Shown here: one piece after another, positions 1 through 11,747 of the stretch
Layout of the letters: every line of letters starts with the position of its first letter
Position numbering within the stretch: position 1 is the stretch's first letter
DNA from: Lineolata rhizophorae
Taxonomy: Eukaryota > Ascomycota > Dothideomycetes > Lineolatales > Lineolataceae
Assembly (NCBI GenBank): GCA_010093515.1
Contig: MU001682.1
Location: forward strand, 980,023-1,036,171
DNA length: 56,149 nucleotides
Direction of reading: 5' to 3'
The notes under the pieces: generated by a model
Told to the model about the DNA's origin: nothing
Databases searched by the model: none
The model's input: the letters and a program-made list of their open reading frames with translations, nothing else
Made by a program: the position numbers and the translations under genes

Positions 1-192
1 TGCATCCATAGTGGCCACGTCTTCCATTTCGTCATCGGTGTCCTGTCCGAGAGCAAGGCGCACGTAATTGGGTCTCTTGCCGTTGCGGCTGGGTCTGCCG
101 TTGGGCCTGGCTGAGGATTTCGCCGGTGGCATGTTGACGTGCAACGCGTCGTTGATCAAGGCTCTTTTCCGACCACCAACACCTGTGGCCAT
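1..192 (-). CDS. N-terminal part of a basic hypothetical protein, cut by the window edge
   Basis: The minus strand is open from an ATG at 192-190 to the left edge, giving 64 codons with normal GC content. The visible part is MATGVGGRKRALINDALHV, then a basic stretch rich in Arg, Pro, Asn and Gly (PAKSSARPNGRPSRNGKRP, about residues 23-41), then an acidic segment (DTDDEMED). The GRP and KRP elements resemble AT-hook-like DNA-binding sequence, but this is only a composition argument. The C-terminal part lies outside the window. I do not recognise the family. Upstream (193 onward) the sequence becomes AT-rich. Confidence 0.5.
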   Translation of the reverse strand, partial: MATGVGGRKRALINDALHVNMPPAKSSARPNGRPSRNGKRPNYVRLALGQDTDDEMEDVATMDA

Positions 193-2989
193 CGACCAGT
201 GGGCGGACCCCACTCAGAAGGTAAGGAAAGGTAAGCGAGAGTGATAAAACGATAGCAAATGCCTGGAGGAACGCTCGAATATTGTTCCCGCGGGAGGTCG
301 AAACTACAGAATACCGCAGCAGATTGGGTCCCTGCTATATAGCCTAGCTTAGTAAGCTACTTGCCTATAGAGGGCGTAGTATCTAGTACTCTAACTTATA
401 GGCTCTTATTGATATATACGTACATAGGTAGGGCAAGAAGCGGAGTAGTATGGGGTAGTATAGGGAAAGAGGGTCTATAACTATAGCAGGGCGGGGGGCA
501 GCAGGAAGCAGCTTGTACTTATAGTACGTCGTTAAGGTACTTAATATTGGCTGCGAGTTGATAGATACCAAGGTTGACAAGCTTTCGCAAGGTTTTTGTT
601 CTCTAGAAAGTTTTTCCTTGTATCATGCACCTATAGAAGCACCCCATAGGCTTGAGTCTGCAAGGGAGTATGAGCTAATAGTAATAATAACTTGAACTAG
701 TAATAGTATGTAGCTCGTACTATAGCATCAGGTTATTAGTAAAGCAAGGATATGCTCGAGTGATTATTCTCGGATGGAAGCGTAAAAGCTAAAGCACAAC
801 CACTATACGCAGATGCATATAAGCGTTGTCAAGAACCCTACTTATCATATCATTACCTACTAGTGTATTCGTCTACCGGAGGAAGTATGGAATGGTCCGG
901 GATTCTAGTATGTCCTAACGAGGCTAGCAGTGCCCAAAAGGTCTATGATTGAATGGTAAATAACGTACTCTTTCTACTTCCGACCGTGTGATTTTACGGT
1001 TGCTCTCCTCTCTCGTAAGCTTTCGACGGAGCGTATTAAACTTTCGTATGAGTAGAACGATCATGAGGAATCGGAGCCTACGCTAGCTATTAGACCAATA
1101 AATCCTAAGATATCCACAGCATATAGGCGGGGTCGCAATTTTCGTGATTTTCTACAGCCTCGTCTAGTTGCAATCGTATCTCATTTTATAGCCACTAAAC
1201 CTAGTGTCCCGTTCTTCAACTTTCCATTCGCTTTCGTTGCCGCTTCTTCGAAGACTTGTACTAGTTGTCGGGATCTATAGACCCTGGAAAGGTGGTATTG
1301 AGAAATGGTTTCATTTCGTTGCTTAGAAAGGCTTCGAACGACTGAAGTGGTAGGACTTCTGGTAAAGACTCCATTTATCATTTTGATGGGAAGTTTCTGG
1401 GTTGGTCGTTAACAGGATCTGTTGTCATAGATATACCCTGGGTGTGAGCATTGAACAATGAGAATACTAGGTGGACAACGATTACCAAATGGCGCCCGCC
1501 AGGCCCGGATGTCGAATGCTGACAATTTAGTTAATTGCAACGCGAGCCATTACTTTTGAAAAGAGTAGACTGTGCCCATAAATGAGAAGCGATAGTCATG
1601 ATGTTGATCAAATTCAGATCAATAATGGCAGCTACTGGAGCGACGGCATGGCGTGGAAAAGGCGTTGCATAAAAGACCCAATAGACTTGGCGGTTTGGGG
1701 TGTTGACCTTGCTTGCTGTGAGTGACCCAAGCTAGCCGGCCGGCGGAACGCTTCGCCGGTCACCCGCACACGCATACTCTTAGGTTTTAAATATCCGCTC
1801 AGCTTATCTTTCTCTTCTCTTTTCTTCTTCATAATCGTTAAGGGGGTTATCAGCTCAGGTAGGATTCGTAAGCATGGCCTACCTGATTGAACACCGCCCG
1901 AGATTGAGCTAGTGGCATGCGTGCGTTGGAGTACCTGTGTGGTTTCATCTAACCCCATGCCTCATCTAGTGTGTGCTTGAGACCTGGACGTTCAGTGATG
2001 GGTCGTGCTAATCGCTAGATACATCTTGTCGTGTACCTAGGCAGTAGTTTCTTAGAATAGCCTTTTCTGATATGAACAATGCCGAGAAACGCCGAATACG
2101 CCAGGCAACACATCTCAGAGCTGGAACTTTAGTTGGGATGCTGTGAATATGCTACCAGGAACTGAAAAAGGTTTGTGTGGAGCTAGCTCTGTGCTTGTAC
2201 GACTCACTTATTGATTTTGTTTGTATGGTAAACTTGTGTGCTGTGCAATTGCTTCTTCCTCGTCCATCATATTCATGTGCGCCATGCTCCAACACTTCCC
2301 ATCATCCTAGCCAAAGGGCATGTGCTATAAACTTGACAAAATCAGTTCAGAGTAGCAAAGCCTGAACCACATCATGCCATTAGGCCAGATACCTGGAGCT
2401 TCTGATTACGTTAAATGTACATGGTAGGTTCGTCCACGTTGATGCGCTTCCATGACGCTGTATCACTTATACTTTTGGCCGATGCTGTTATTAGTACCAA
2501 AAAATGTACAGCTATCGCGCAACCAAACGCACAATGACATTATTTGGGCCACGTCTATGGGCGCATGAAAGACAAGCTTTTGATAAAGGAAACAATCTAG
2601 CATACATTAATTTGCTACAATTTGCGGGTGCGTTATCCACACGCCACTTTTTCTAAAATCGTGTAGACGTCTCGTCTCGGCCGGGACCCAACCAAGCTAA
2701 TCAATGGCGGCGAGAGAGAAAGGCATACCTAGCCGCCTGACGCAGTATTCTGTAGAGCACCACCACTGACAGTTGAGTAGGCTTCAAAACAACCGCATAG
2801 CACGACTGAGTTCACAAAATACCTTTATGAAATACCATCCCAAGCAGACCGACAATGAAGGCGCAGTACATGGAGGCAATAAGGAAGAGAGTAACCAGGT
2901 GCATAAAACTTCAGGTAGAACATGATATCCGAACCGACTGAAAGACGGCAAAGCGCAAGCAATGCTGCCTATGATGTCGTTTGCAGTCC
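193..2989. other. AT-rich gene-free stretch
   Basis: Base composition turns AT-rich soon after the left partial gene, with many TATAG/CTATA and TTAG words and short ORFs full of stops. This is the look of DNA aged by repeat-induced point mutation. I see no complete gene, RNA gene or clear terminal repeats. Small ORFs here (for example 1632-1958 minus and 2177-2365 plus) have no family signal and no coding-like composition. Confidence 0.5.
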
Positions 2990-4258
2990 CTATGGCGTAT
3001 CATATGCAGTCGCAATAAAAGTATCGCCCGCAATATTGACGTCGCTATTGGGCGTCGCGGCCCCAGACCTGACAGGCGATGCTTCGAAGGGGTCTTGCAA
3101 CGGCGCGTCGTCGTTTTCAGCATCTGACATCGAAGCAACGACATCCGAATGGTTGTTCTTCGGCACAAAATGAAACGATGCGCCGTCAAGAGACGCAACG
3201 GCTCCTACAGGAGGAGGAATTGCCGGCGGCGTGGCCTCGTCGTTGTGCGAGGCGCCTGTGCTCGCAGATGCAGTGTTGTCGGCATATTCGAAATACGGCA
3301 TAGCGGTTTGGTGATAATCCGTAGAGACAGGCGCGCAGGCCGCATAAGTGGCGCCATCGAGAGTGATATATTTATGCGTCATGTCGTCGTCTAGGTCGCC
3401 CTCTGCATCAGCATCCGACTCGTGCCCGTTCGAGTCGTCAAAGTGCGCAAAACCTGCATCCGCGGGCGCATTGTGCACAGTAGCGTTGCCAGATGTGGGG
3501 TAAGAACATTGCGGTCCAACGCCCCAAACAGTATGCCATTGGTTGTAGGACATTTGATTCCATTCAGATGCTCCGGTGAAGCCAGCTTGCGTAAAGTTGT
3601 AAGCAGGACCAGAGTATCCATTCTGAGTAGGGTGACCATGTGATGCTGTGGTGTTTATTGACGGCGGGATATAGTTCGTAGGACCACGAAAGTCTGCGTC
3701 CTCAATAGCCTGCATCAACTGCGCCTGGTATTCCTGCATAGTAATCTGGCTCAAGTCCTGATTCTGATCTGTGGTACGTCTATCCGTTTTGGATGAAGCC
3801 ATTTCACCGACGGTATGGTGATTGTCGAGTTTACCAGGCGTAGACTGGACGACTGAAGGATATTTTTGGTATGGTGCCAGATACTGCTTGACCGATGCAG
3901 TGTACTTGTTATCTTGCGCAGGTGCTGGAACAGTCGGTGCGGATGACGTTGATTTGTCGGGCGCGATTCCTCGCGGTGGCCGAGCCCGATGCGCGATGGA
4001 ATGCTCTGGATAGCAGCAGACCTTGCTGTTGGCTTCGCAACGAGCACATGTAGGCTTTTCCTCGCTGCATTTAACTTTTCTCTTCCTGCATTCGAAACAA
4101 CCAGTCCTGGAGCGCTTGCCGCGTCCACGGCCGCAGCCTTTATTGGGGCTATGATATGGGCGTTTAGGGGGAGGAGGGCCATCAGAGCCTGGTCCCATTC
4201 CGATATTGGCGGGAGCCAGAGCGCCGGAGGTGAAGTTCGACATCTGATATGGGTACAT
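2990..4258 (-). CDS. Zn(II)2Cys6 transcription factor (422 aa)
   Basis: The ATG at 4258-4256 (MYPYQMSNF) is chosen; the frame stays open 48 codons upstream, but those residues look non-coding. A fungal binuclear zinc cluster has Cys at residues 54, 57, 64, 71, 74 and 81 (C-x2-C-x6-C-x6-C-x2-C-x6-C) with the core CFECRKRKVKC. An AT-hook-like GRGRGKR lies just before it. Such clusters bind CGG-type half sites in nuclear DNA. The rest is low-complexity Gln/Ser/Pro/Thr sequence with an acidic run (DADAEGDLDDD, near residue 295), plausible as an activation region. No fungal-specific TF middle homology domain is visible, and at 422 aa the protein is short for the class. A further 3' exon is possible but none is evident. 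The target is unknown. Confidence 0.85.
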   Translation of the reverse strand: MYPYQMSNFTSGALAPANIGMGPGSDGPPPPKRPYHSPNKGCGRGRGKRSRTGCFECRKRKVKCSEEKPTCARCEANSKVCCYPEHSIAHRARPPRGIAPDKSTSSAPTVPAPAQDNKYTASVKQYLAPYQKYPSVVQSTPGKLDNHHTVGEMASSKTDRRTTDQNQDLSQITMQEYQAQLMQAIEDADFRGPTNYIPPSINTTASHGHPTQNGYSGPAYNFTQAGFTGASEWNQMSYNQWHTVWGVGPQCSYPTSGNATVHNAPADAGFAHFDDSNGHESDADAEGDLDDDMTHKYITLDGATYAACAPVSTDYHQTAMPYFEYADNTASASTGASHNDEATPPAIPPPVGAVASLDGASFHFVPKNNHSDVVASMSDAENDDAPLQDPFEASPVRSGAATPNSDVNIAGDTFIATAYDTP

Positions 4259-4574
4259 TATGCGTTGCAGCGTTGCAGCGTGTTTATGCTTCCTTATTGT
4301 AAGGAACGGCGTAGTAACAAGTTCCGCTACGTAAATGTGCGCTGAAGCTCTGAGGTTGACTAAGAGAAGGTGGTGTCGTGATGGCGTAGTATAGCAGAGC
4401 AACAGCCTGACGGCTGCAAGAAGTGTGCGGAAGAGACGTGTTATGGGCTACGAGGCATTAGAACTAGCGGCATGTATAGGCAAAATGCTTATAGTACACG
4501 TACGTAAGGGGCAGGATACTCCTACTCGCACCAACAAGAGAGTAACTGCGCAGCCTAGCCCCAAGTCGGAAATT

Positions 4575-4596
4575 GGGGGAAGGGGAGGGGGTGGGG
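4575..4596 (+). promoter_or_regulatory. G-quadruplex motif upstream of the Zn2Cys6 gene
   Basis: Four runs of 4-5 G occur within 22 bases (4575-4579, 4582-4585, 4587-4591, 4593-4596), separated by loops of 1-2 nt. This fits a stable intramolecular G-quadruplex. It lies about 320 nt upstream of the start codon of the minus-strand regulator gene, inside otherwise AT-rich DNA. A regulatory role is inference. Confidence 0.4.
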
Positions 4597-5500
4597 TTGG
4601 AAGGGAGGAAGGTCTGACAGCGCTAGCAGCCTCGTTGCAGAGTTAGATGCGGAGGCGTGATATGACAGCAGCGCGTCCAAACAGCGCTTGCAGTGACGCC
4701 TAAGGCGTCAGCTGGAAAATCGCTACTTCGGAACTAAAAAGCTATGATTCAGCAAGCTGCAGCGGCAAGATCGGCGTCGATAATAGTGGGGTTGTTGAAT
4801 GAGCGCTTGGTTGGCGAGGAGTCGCGGGACCGTGAAGGAAAGAAGATAATATTGGAGGAAGCGGAGCTGTCACCTTAAGCCTATAGCTCAGCCCAAGAGC
4901 GCAATTTCACCGCCGTCTACTGCTTGCCGTTTACTGCAAGGCAAGATTAAGCTTTACTCCCAGTGTGAGCACGCCTTTGACACAGCAAAATTCACATATA
5001 TATTGCACGTGGCGCTGCTGGAAATTTCACGTGCTCACGCTCATAACTCTGTCTCTACTCGATCAGTAAAATATGATAGCATCATCATGTGAGACTAGGG
5101 AAATGCTCGAACCGACGCTCGACCCGGGGAGCTTGATTATTGCGATTAGAATTACAGCAAAATTGAATCTACTGGCAAATTGTTTTATCCTATCCACTTT
5201 CACATAAACCCTTACCTATAGAATCTATTTCGCATATCTGCAGAGGGCCGAACTTTGATGTCATTACAGTTTCTGCGGCATAAATATGCACATTTAATTG
5301 CTAAAAAGTTAGGTTTTTGAAACTTTAATTGCCTACGCCTAACGCCTAACTCCTAATAAAACAATTTGGAAGCCTTTATGCTTCTAGCAATCCAGACTAC
5401 TGTGATCCTAAATCTCCGAAAAAAAGTGTTCTGAAGGATGAACTACCGCACGGTGATGCAGGGTCTCTGCTACGCTGGCAACGCCAGAGCCAGTCGCGTT
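4597..5500. other. Intergenic, AT-rich
   Basis: This is the spacer between two minus-strand zinc-cluster genes. It contains short direct repeats of the type GCCTAAC near 5330-5350 and A/T-rich tracts. No coding or RNA gene signal was seen. It holds the 3' side of the gene ending at 5501 and the upstream region of the gene starting at 4258. Confidence 0.4.
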
Positions 5501-6682
5501 CTAAGCCGGTCTAGACGGGCCTGCCGCTGCACCTGGCCCACTTGTAACAATAGCGCGTGCCCCGGGTGCCGGGGGAGGATGGACTCTCATTCTCGCGGGC
5601 CACTGAGCTGGCGGAGCATAGTGGGCGGGGGCCACCCAGTCCGGATCTACGATCGGGCTATAGAAGCAAGAATTCGAGTATGCTGGGCTCCGTCGGCAAT
5701 TGTGACACATCGGCTTCTCCCTATCACAACGAATTTTGCGTCTCCGGCAGGGTTCACACGCGAAGCTACGCGGCTGGCGCGGGCGGCGTTGAGATCGACG
5801 AGTAGAGTTCGATGCAGGCGTGCCTGCGGGAGCCGATGCAGGCGTGCCTGCGGGAGCATTTCTCGTTGCACCTGGATTGGCGGCTTGAAGTGAAGCCTCG
5901 AATTGGTTCCAATCTTCAGGGAGTATCGGAAAACCTGGTGCCACGTCGGTCGTCGAACCAGGGGGGCGCAAAGCCGGATCCAAAAGGCGAACGTCTAATT
6001 CTGCACCCCTTACTATGGGTGTCGGTTGTGTTGCAATAGTCCGACGCTCGTCATCAGTCTGAGTGCCACTAGTAGGTTGAGCACCATGAGAAGCGTCTGG
6101 TGTCTGGGGAACTGCGCTTAGCTGTGGTTCACCGAGAACTAGAGACCAACCCGGCTGATCGGGAGGATTCTGAGGAGCGGTCGAAGTTTCTTGCTCCGCC
6201 GGGCCCGGGGAGTTGCGAGAAGGACGAAGAGGGACGCCGTATGGCGGTATCCACTCCCCAGTTAGCAGGTCTCCAGTTGGCGGATCGGGGTATCGATCGG
6301 CCCAGGGTATAGCGTACGTTGGAATGCCGTGCAGACCAAATCGCCTATTAAACTCCCGATGAAGCGCAACTAGTGCGCTTCGAGCAGAAACAAACCTGGA
6401 CAAATCCATAAACTGGCCAGTTCCGCGCCGGAGGAACATCATGGCGGCGGGATCTGCCTGGTGGACCATCCATCCCTCTCCTCTATGAAAGCCATGTTCC
6501 TGTAGACGGGTTTCAATCGGGACACCTGGGTCGCGGGTATTGAACGGCTCAAACTGTAGGGCGTCGATTACATTGTGATCCTCCAGGATCGAGAGCATTT
6601 CATACGCCCAGAGGTCAAAGCTCTGGCTATTCTCAAGTTGGGGTATGCGCGGCTCGCGCTGAGAGGAAGATGGGTCACCCAT
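5501..6682 (-). CDS. Zn(II)2Cys6 protein with C-terminal zinc cluster (393 aa)
   Basis: The start is the ATG at 6682 (MGDPSSSQREPRIPQLENS); the open frame continues upstream only through a TTG. A zinc cluster sits near the C-terminus, with Cys at residues 309, 312, 319, 326, 329 and 339. The spacing is C-x2-C-x6-C-x6-C-x2-C-x9-C, core CEPCRRRKIRC, preceded by a basic RRSQRRPRQPRS. Most family members carry the cluster near the N-terminus, so the layout is unusual. The N-terminal region (LENSQSFDLWAYEMLSILED) has the W-x3-M-x3-L spacing seen in Gag-like and UBN2/DUF4219-like domains; this is weak resemblance only. Residues about 276-291 hold an in-frame duplicated octapeptide (GTPASAPA). On the minus strand near 6735 a GTAAGC followed by ACTAAT suggests a possible 5' UTR intron. 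Probably a nuclear regulator; targets unknown. Confidence 0.7.
   Translation of the reverse strand: MGDPSSSQREPRIPQLENSQSFDLWAYEMLSILEDHNVIDALQFEPFNTRDPGVPIETRLQEHGFHRGEGWMVHQADPAAMMFLRRGTGQFMDLSRFVSARSALVALHREFNRRFGLHGIPTYAIPWADRYPDPPTGDLLTGEWIPPYGVPLRPSRNSPGPAEQETSTAPQNPPDQPGWSLVLGEPQLSAVPQTPDASHGAQPTSGTQTDDERRTIATQPTPIVRGAELDVRLLDPALRPPGSTTDVAPGFPILPEDWNQFEASLQAANPGATRNAPAGTPASAPAGTPASNSTRRSQRRPRQPRSFACEPCRRRKIRCDREKPMCHNCRRSPAYSNSCFYSPIVDPDWVAPAHYAPPAQWPARMRVHPPPAPGARAIVTSGPGAAAGPSRPA
5813..5861. repeat. 24-bp in-frame tandem duplication
   Basis: Two adjacent copies of a 24-bp unit (CGATGCAGGCGTGCCTGCGG followed by GAGC) lie within the 393-aa zinc-cluster gene. The period is a multiple of three, so the frame is kept and the protein gains a second GTPASAPA octapeptide just before the DNA-binding cluster. 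The copies look identical, which suggests a recent event. Confidence 0.8.
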
Positions 6683-9600
6683 ATTGGGCAGGCTTGGTTT
6701 CCGAAGCGTGCGCAAGCTATTAGTATTACTTGGGTTGCTCGGCCAGGAAATGGTGCTTACCTGATTCCTGACTCGATCTTCGTTCGTGGTGGAGAAAGAA
6801 AGACAAGACGGGCCCTGAAGTGTCTTTTATATCTGGTCCTTAACTATTTATTGCGACAACAATGAAAGAACGCTCCCTAAATGTTAAGTTGTTGTATAGA
6901 TATGCTTGACTAAGTTACTACATAAACTATTGCACAGGCTTTAGATCACTAGTTGTGCTAAGCGAAAAGCCGTTCTCAGCGAAAGGCTGGTCCGCACACT
7001 AGTCAATCGACAAGAGAAACGATTCTGGTCATGTATTGTGTTATAAGGAAGTCATTTCAATGAAGGTTCAAAGACAAGTTAATTTCTGGTTATTTCAGGC
7101 CTCCTGTAAGCAATACTAGGCAACTAACAGCATCGAGAATAATAAAAGCTAGAACTGACAATCTCATGGGATCTGAATTGTGACGGGACCTAACCTTTGA
7201 AAAGAGGCAGCTCCAAGTAGCGCCATGAAGTTGATAAAGGTCTCGTAAATTTAGGGCATGCTGGTCTGCGATGCCAAGTTACGAATTAGAGTGTCTAGAT
7301 ATATCCACCGTCTTTATAGGACATAGACCTATTGCTAACGTTTCTTATTATAGAGAACGTAATAAAGGACACATGATGAAATATATTAAACGTGGATCCT
7401 ATATACTACAAGACATGCAAGCTTGGCGAAATCTAGACGAGTATAAGATTTTGTGCACAACGGTGATGGTTTAAAACATTGCTTCGAGTGTGATAAAATT
7501 ATACAGCAAAGATTTTGAAAAGCCATTCCAAATTGAGCTCTAGAAGCGATCAAACAGTGGATTAGGCAAGCTCCTATAGAGTGAGCTCAATACTCGAGCA
7601 GAGCACTTGCGCAGTACGTATTTGGACAGCAAATGCATGTGATCGCTGCATGGTTGCTCTTTGCTTTCGGATGTCCGGGAATGCAGAATCAATCTGGAAT
7701 TCAATAAAGAGCACATTTGCATGCAGCCCACACTACCATGCTTCACGTGTAACCAGGTTCAAGGGTCAGAGCAAGGAAATGGACGACGGTGTCCGCCTAG
7801 AATGCCGGAGAGACTTGATCACATGTTGCGGTCATTTGGCGCAAGAGGATGCCAAATATCGAGAGGCAAGAGGACCGTAACGATCTGCCAAGAGCATTTG
7901 TAAGCATCTATCTATCAAGCGCTGGCGAGAGAAAAGCTTGCGTTTCGTTTCCATTCGCGTCGGCGCGCGATGAGATCGAGGCGCTCCAGGGAAGGAAGCG
8001 TTTGACAGTCAAACGCGAGGGGCGGCTCCAGTGAAGTCGAATTAAAGCCAAGCCTCTCGTCTAAAGCGCTGCATGTGGCTAGGCGGCTTGGACAGGGGCG
8101 GATCGTGTCTCGGCGCGTCGGCCCGGTCTGGACAGCCACGAACGTCGTCCCGACGTTCCACAACTCCATCGTCGCCCGCATGATTCTCGAACCCGCCCGA
8201 CGCAGCAACGTCGCACCGCACGCACAAGCTTGGGGCCAAGAGGCCCATCACTATACTGTGGGAGCGATTCTACTTCGGCCCGAAGTCTGATGGACACGCC
8301 TTCTACTCATGCCGCGCCAAAACTAATGGACCGCCCGTCGGAGCTGACAAGTCGCAATCGAGCATCGACTATGAAAAACAGCTCCAGGCGGTTGATGAAA
8401 CAGCACCAGCCCGCTTAATTACCACAGAGCTCTGGAGACCGGATATAAGCCTTGCGGATCTCTTAGGCTACTATTTCCACAATTGACGTCCTGGAAGCAA
8501 TGCTGTCTACAAGTGGCTGCAGACTGCAACGAAGCTCGGCGGATAGACTCCTAGAGATAACTGTATGGATCCGCTAGGGAACTTCCACGCTATTTTGGAT
8601 GGCTAATCAACATTAAACGACATTGCATTGTTCTGTGCATGATCTCAAGCTCATCCAAAAATTGTTATGGGCTGCAAAGACTAAATGTTTCAACTTTGAC
8701 CAATTACACCAAACCCTTTTTTTTCTCAGACCTTCTGCCGCTCTCTCAACAAACACAACACGGGTTATCTGGTATAGCAAAGGCTGGCATTCCAGCCAGG
8801 AGCGGACAAGCATTCTGGTTAGGATAGCAGAGACCAGCTACGTCGTCTATATTACGTGGGAAGATGTTTCTCCTATGAGAAAGACGCTGAACTCGTCTTC
8901 AATGCGCTCTGGAGATTGACAAGGTTTGAGCTAATTGGCGTGATATAGGATTGAAGGCGATATAGCGGTAGCAGAGCCTATAGATTCCTGGTAACTCTAA
9001 CCATTTTGCTAGGTTTTCGGCGTAATATGCAAGCCTCTGCAAGCTCGGTCTCTCTGGTCTAATTTGACATGCGTGCAGGTCTAACCGCAACACTTTCCTG
9101 AAGTCTTTAGTATATATCTAAGCGCTTCTGGGGCTACACAAGGTTATGCACTGCGTTACTTATACTATCAGCTTTTTAGCTATTTACTATTAGCTAAATT
9201 TTCTTTCAGAATCACGGCCCTAGCAAGATGCGGTTATCTATGGATTCTCACTGTCGTTAACTGTAAAAGCTAATCATGTCACGAAAGCGGTAGAAGCGGT
9301 CGTAAGTCGCTGATGAAGAGCGCTCAGCCGCGCTAACTAGACTGATTCGCGATGAAAGGGTGCTCAATTAACAAGACGTTGCGTGAAGAACTATCTACAA
9401 GTCGGCGTGCGTGCGAAGAAAAGGTGGGCGACAGTCGCTTAGGCGGCTGTTGCCATGTCAACCAGTTACGCACACAACAGTATGGTGGGTGCGCAGTGTC
9501 ACTCCGTGACAAATCATCGCTACCCCATACGGATAAAGTTCAGATTCTTTCTTATTATTCGAATTTGCGAAAGTGTACGCTGTTTAGAGGCCGTTTTTCG

Positions 9601-11747
9601 CTTCCTTTGCTAGGGATCCCGAATGAGATGGGACATGGTACTAGCTGTACGGCTCGAACGGTTTGCCATGCGATATACCCAGGGCATTAGAAGCTGGCAA
9701 AACCTCAGAATACATTTGTGTGAGGGCATATATACTAGCTTGTTCTAGTCTGCCATCGAGGGAACGCAAATGCTCCCGTCTAAATACACCCCCCTCTGCC
9801 ACCGTCTAAGACCTCGGAGCGCGACGGCGAGGCCTGCAGGGATAGCCAGTATTCAACCCTACGGCCAGGAAATGAGAAAGTATCTTTAGATGTTCTAAAA
9901 TCGCGTAAACAAGATCGATAGCTAATATTTTTGGACATCTAGACGTTCTTAGTTGATCTTAGCTTACGAAGCAATGCTAAATGTCTTATCTATAGCTTCC
10001 GCAGCCCCACCAGAACTCCGAGGCGAACCAGAAACTCTCCGAAGTGCCTGCTTCCGCGTGCTATAGAACATATCCGCTCATTCTTGCTTCAGGCGGTTTT
10101 TGCGACCCAGTATCGTGCGAGACGTTTCTCGTGTCGATTCGACGACGACAACACGCAGAAATCTTCGCGAGAATTTCCGGGAACAGTTGACAAGCTGAAC
10201 TATGACTTGGACCGATAACTGGATATGGAATAAAGTGCGAGGATATCTTTATGATTCTATTCTAGGCCGAGGATTCGTGAGCCTGTTGCCGTTTCAATAG
10301 CATCTCCAGTTTTCATGGTTTCTTCCGATACCTACAAGCGCGGAATGGCCCTTCCGTTAAAGAGTTCACAAAGTTTTCGATGTAGATAATTACATGTTGA
10401 GGTCTCGATGGCTATTATACACTCGTGTACCCACTTTCGTGGCCAGGAATGCTGTGGAAATCTACTGACAGTTTGAAAAATGAGAGCAGGTCCACAATTA
10501 TAAGTGTGACGTGATGGAAATAACATTTTTACGCCGAACCTATCGTGAAACCCTGGTGGTGTAGTTCTGCGGTTCCAATTCGTACAGACGAGAACTGAAT
10601 TTCATATATGACAAAACAAACAAATTTTGGAGATTGACGAGATGGTTTAGGCTGATAGAGCGGCGCTATATCAGCCTAGGAGCTTTCAGAAGCAATGTTT
10701 TGTCTCACGCTCTAGATAATAGCCTTTCTAAGAGTGATAATGTACCTGTATACGGTATAAGGTATACTACGAATACAGTCAAATAAAACGTTAGTGGCCT
10801 ACTTGTTAATTCTGGATATAGTTTTGGATGCAAAATCATAACAGTTGTAAGGGGGTATTCACAGGCCAACTTTCCTATATATTGATACTACCAACAGTTC
10901 TCCTTCAATATTGCAACGATGAACTAAAATAGTTAACCTCTTCTTATGCTGTATCATGTTGCTTGACCGGGCTCAAACTGGCCAACGAACGAGGAATACA
11001 GAGTGAAATCCTTCAACTTGCTTAGACTCCCAGCGCTAGTTTATCCACAGCTTCAAAAGATGTATTCCTCTTACGCCTTATTTAGAGAATATGTGAGCTG
11101 TTTTATCTGGACACTCTGCCCTCATCTCCATGTGTATTGCCTTCAGCTTTAACGCGTCAGCGTGAAGCACCTTAAATCCATCACGCCCAAGTGTTCTTGA
11201 TCATTGCGATTCAGCGTAGGATGTATGTTCGTATCTCGAACCTCGGCCACCAGGATAGCAGCAGCACTAATTATGCTATGTGTGAAGTTGCGGACTTCGA
11301 GTACGTGTTAAAGCCATTGCAAACGGCGGTAGTGCGGAAACGAGATATGTCGGTAGCTGTGTGGCTAGGGACTGTTCTACCGTGAGAAAGTGATTAATGG
11401 TGATGCAAAATCAAATTACCCAGGCAGATTCTGAAATCCAAAACTATTTGAGGCGTCAGCACTCTTGCTCTGGAAGAAGAAAATGATTGGGCGGCGGAAA
11501 AGGCAATGTTCTCAGACTACGGGTTCTGTATGTATTCAACACCAACGCCTCTGCTCCGTCAACTAGGTACTCGCATTGATTAGCCTGACGAGACTGTAAT
11601 GTGCGTAATCGAATCCCATTGCTATTGACTGCGAAACATGCCTGCGATACGCTATAAAAGGGATCACGTCGTACCTCTAGGGGTCCGCAGCTGCAAGGCA
11701 GCTGAACTTGCGATCGATTACGGCATACGCGAGTGATGCGAACCGTG
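6683..11747. other. AT-rich gene desert with one GC-rich island
   Basis: This stretch is mostly AT-rich with short broken frames. A GC-rich island at about 7.92-8.30 kb stands out, with a plus-strand open stretch near 8045-8290 that has no ATG (it contains VGPVWTATNVVPTFHNSIVA). It may be a remnant of a host gene, but I cannot name it. A 10-bp inverted repeat (TAGGCTGATA, 11-nt loop) lies at 10648-10678. No tRNA, 5S rRNA or intact gene was seen. Confidence 0.4.

Noticed and set aside
5330-5365. CCTAAC-type repeats resembling a telomere repeat
   Set aside because: The units are irregular and not (CCCTAA)n; they are few and internal.
9352-9690. 112-codon plus-strand frame
   Set aside because: Cys- and Gly-scattered translation without signal peptide, domain or compositional shift; treated as chance.
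10648-10678. 10-bp stem hairpin as a terminator or RNA gene
   Set aside because: An isolated short palindrome in AT-rich DNA with no flanking gene or repeat copy; likely chance.
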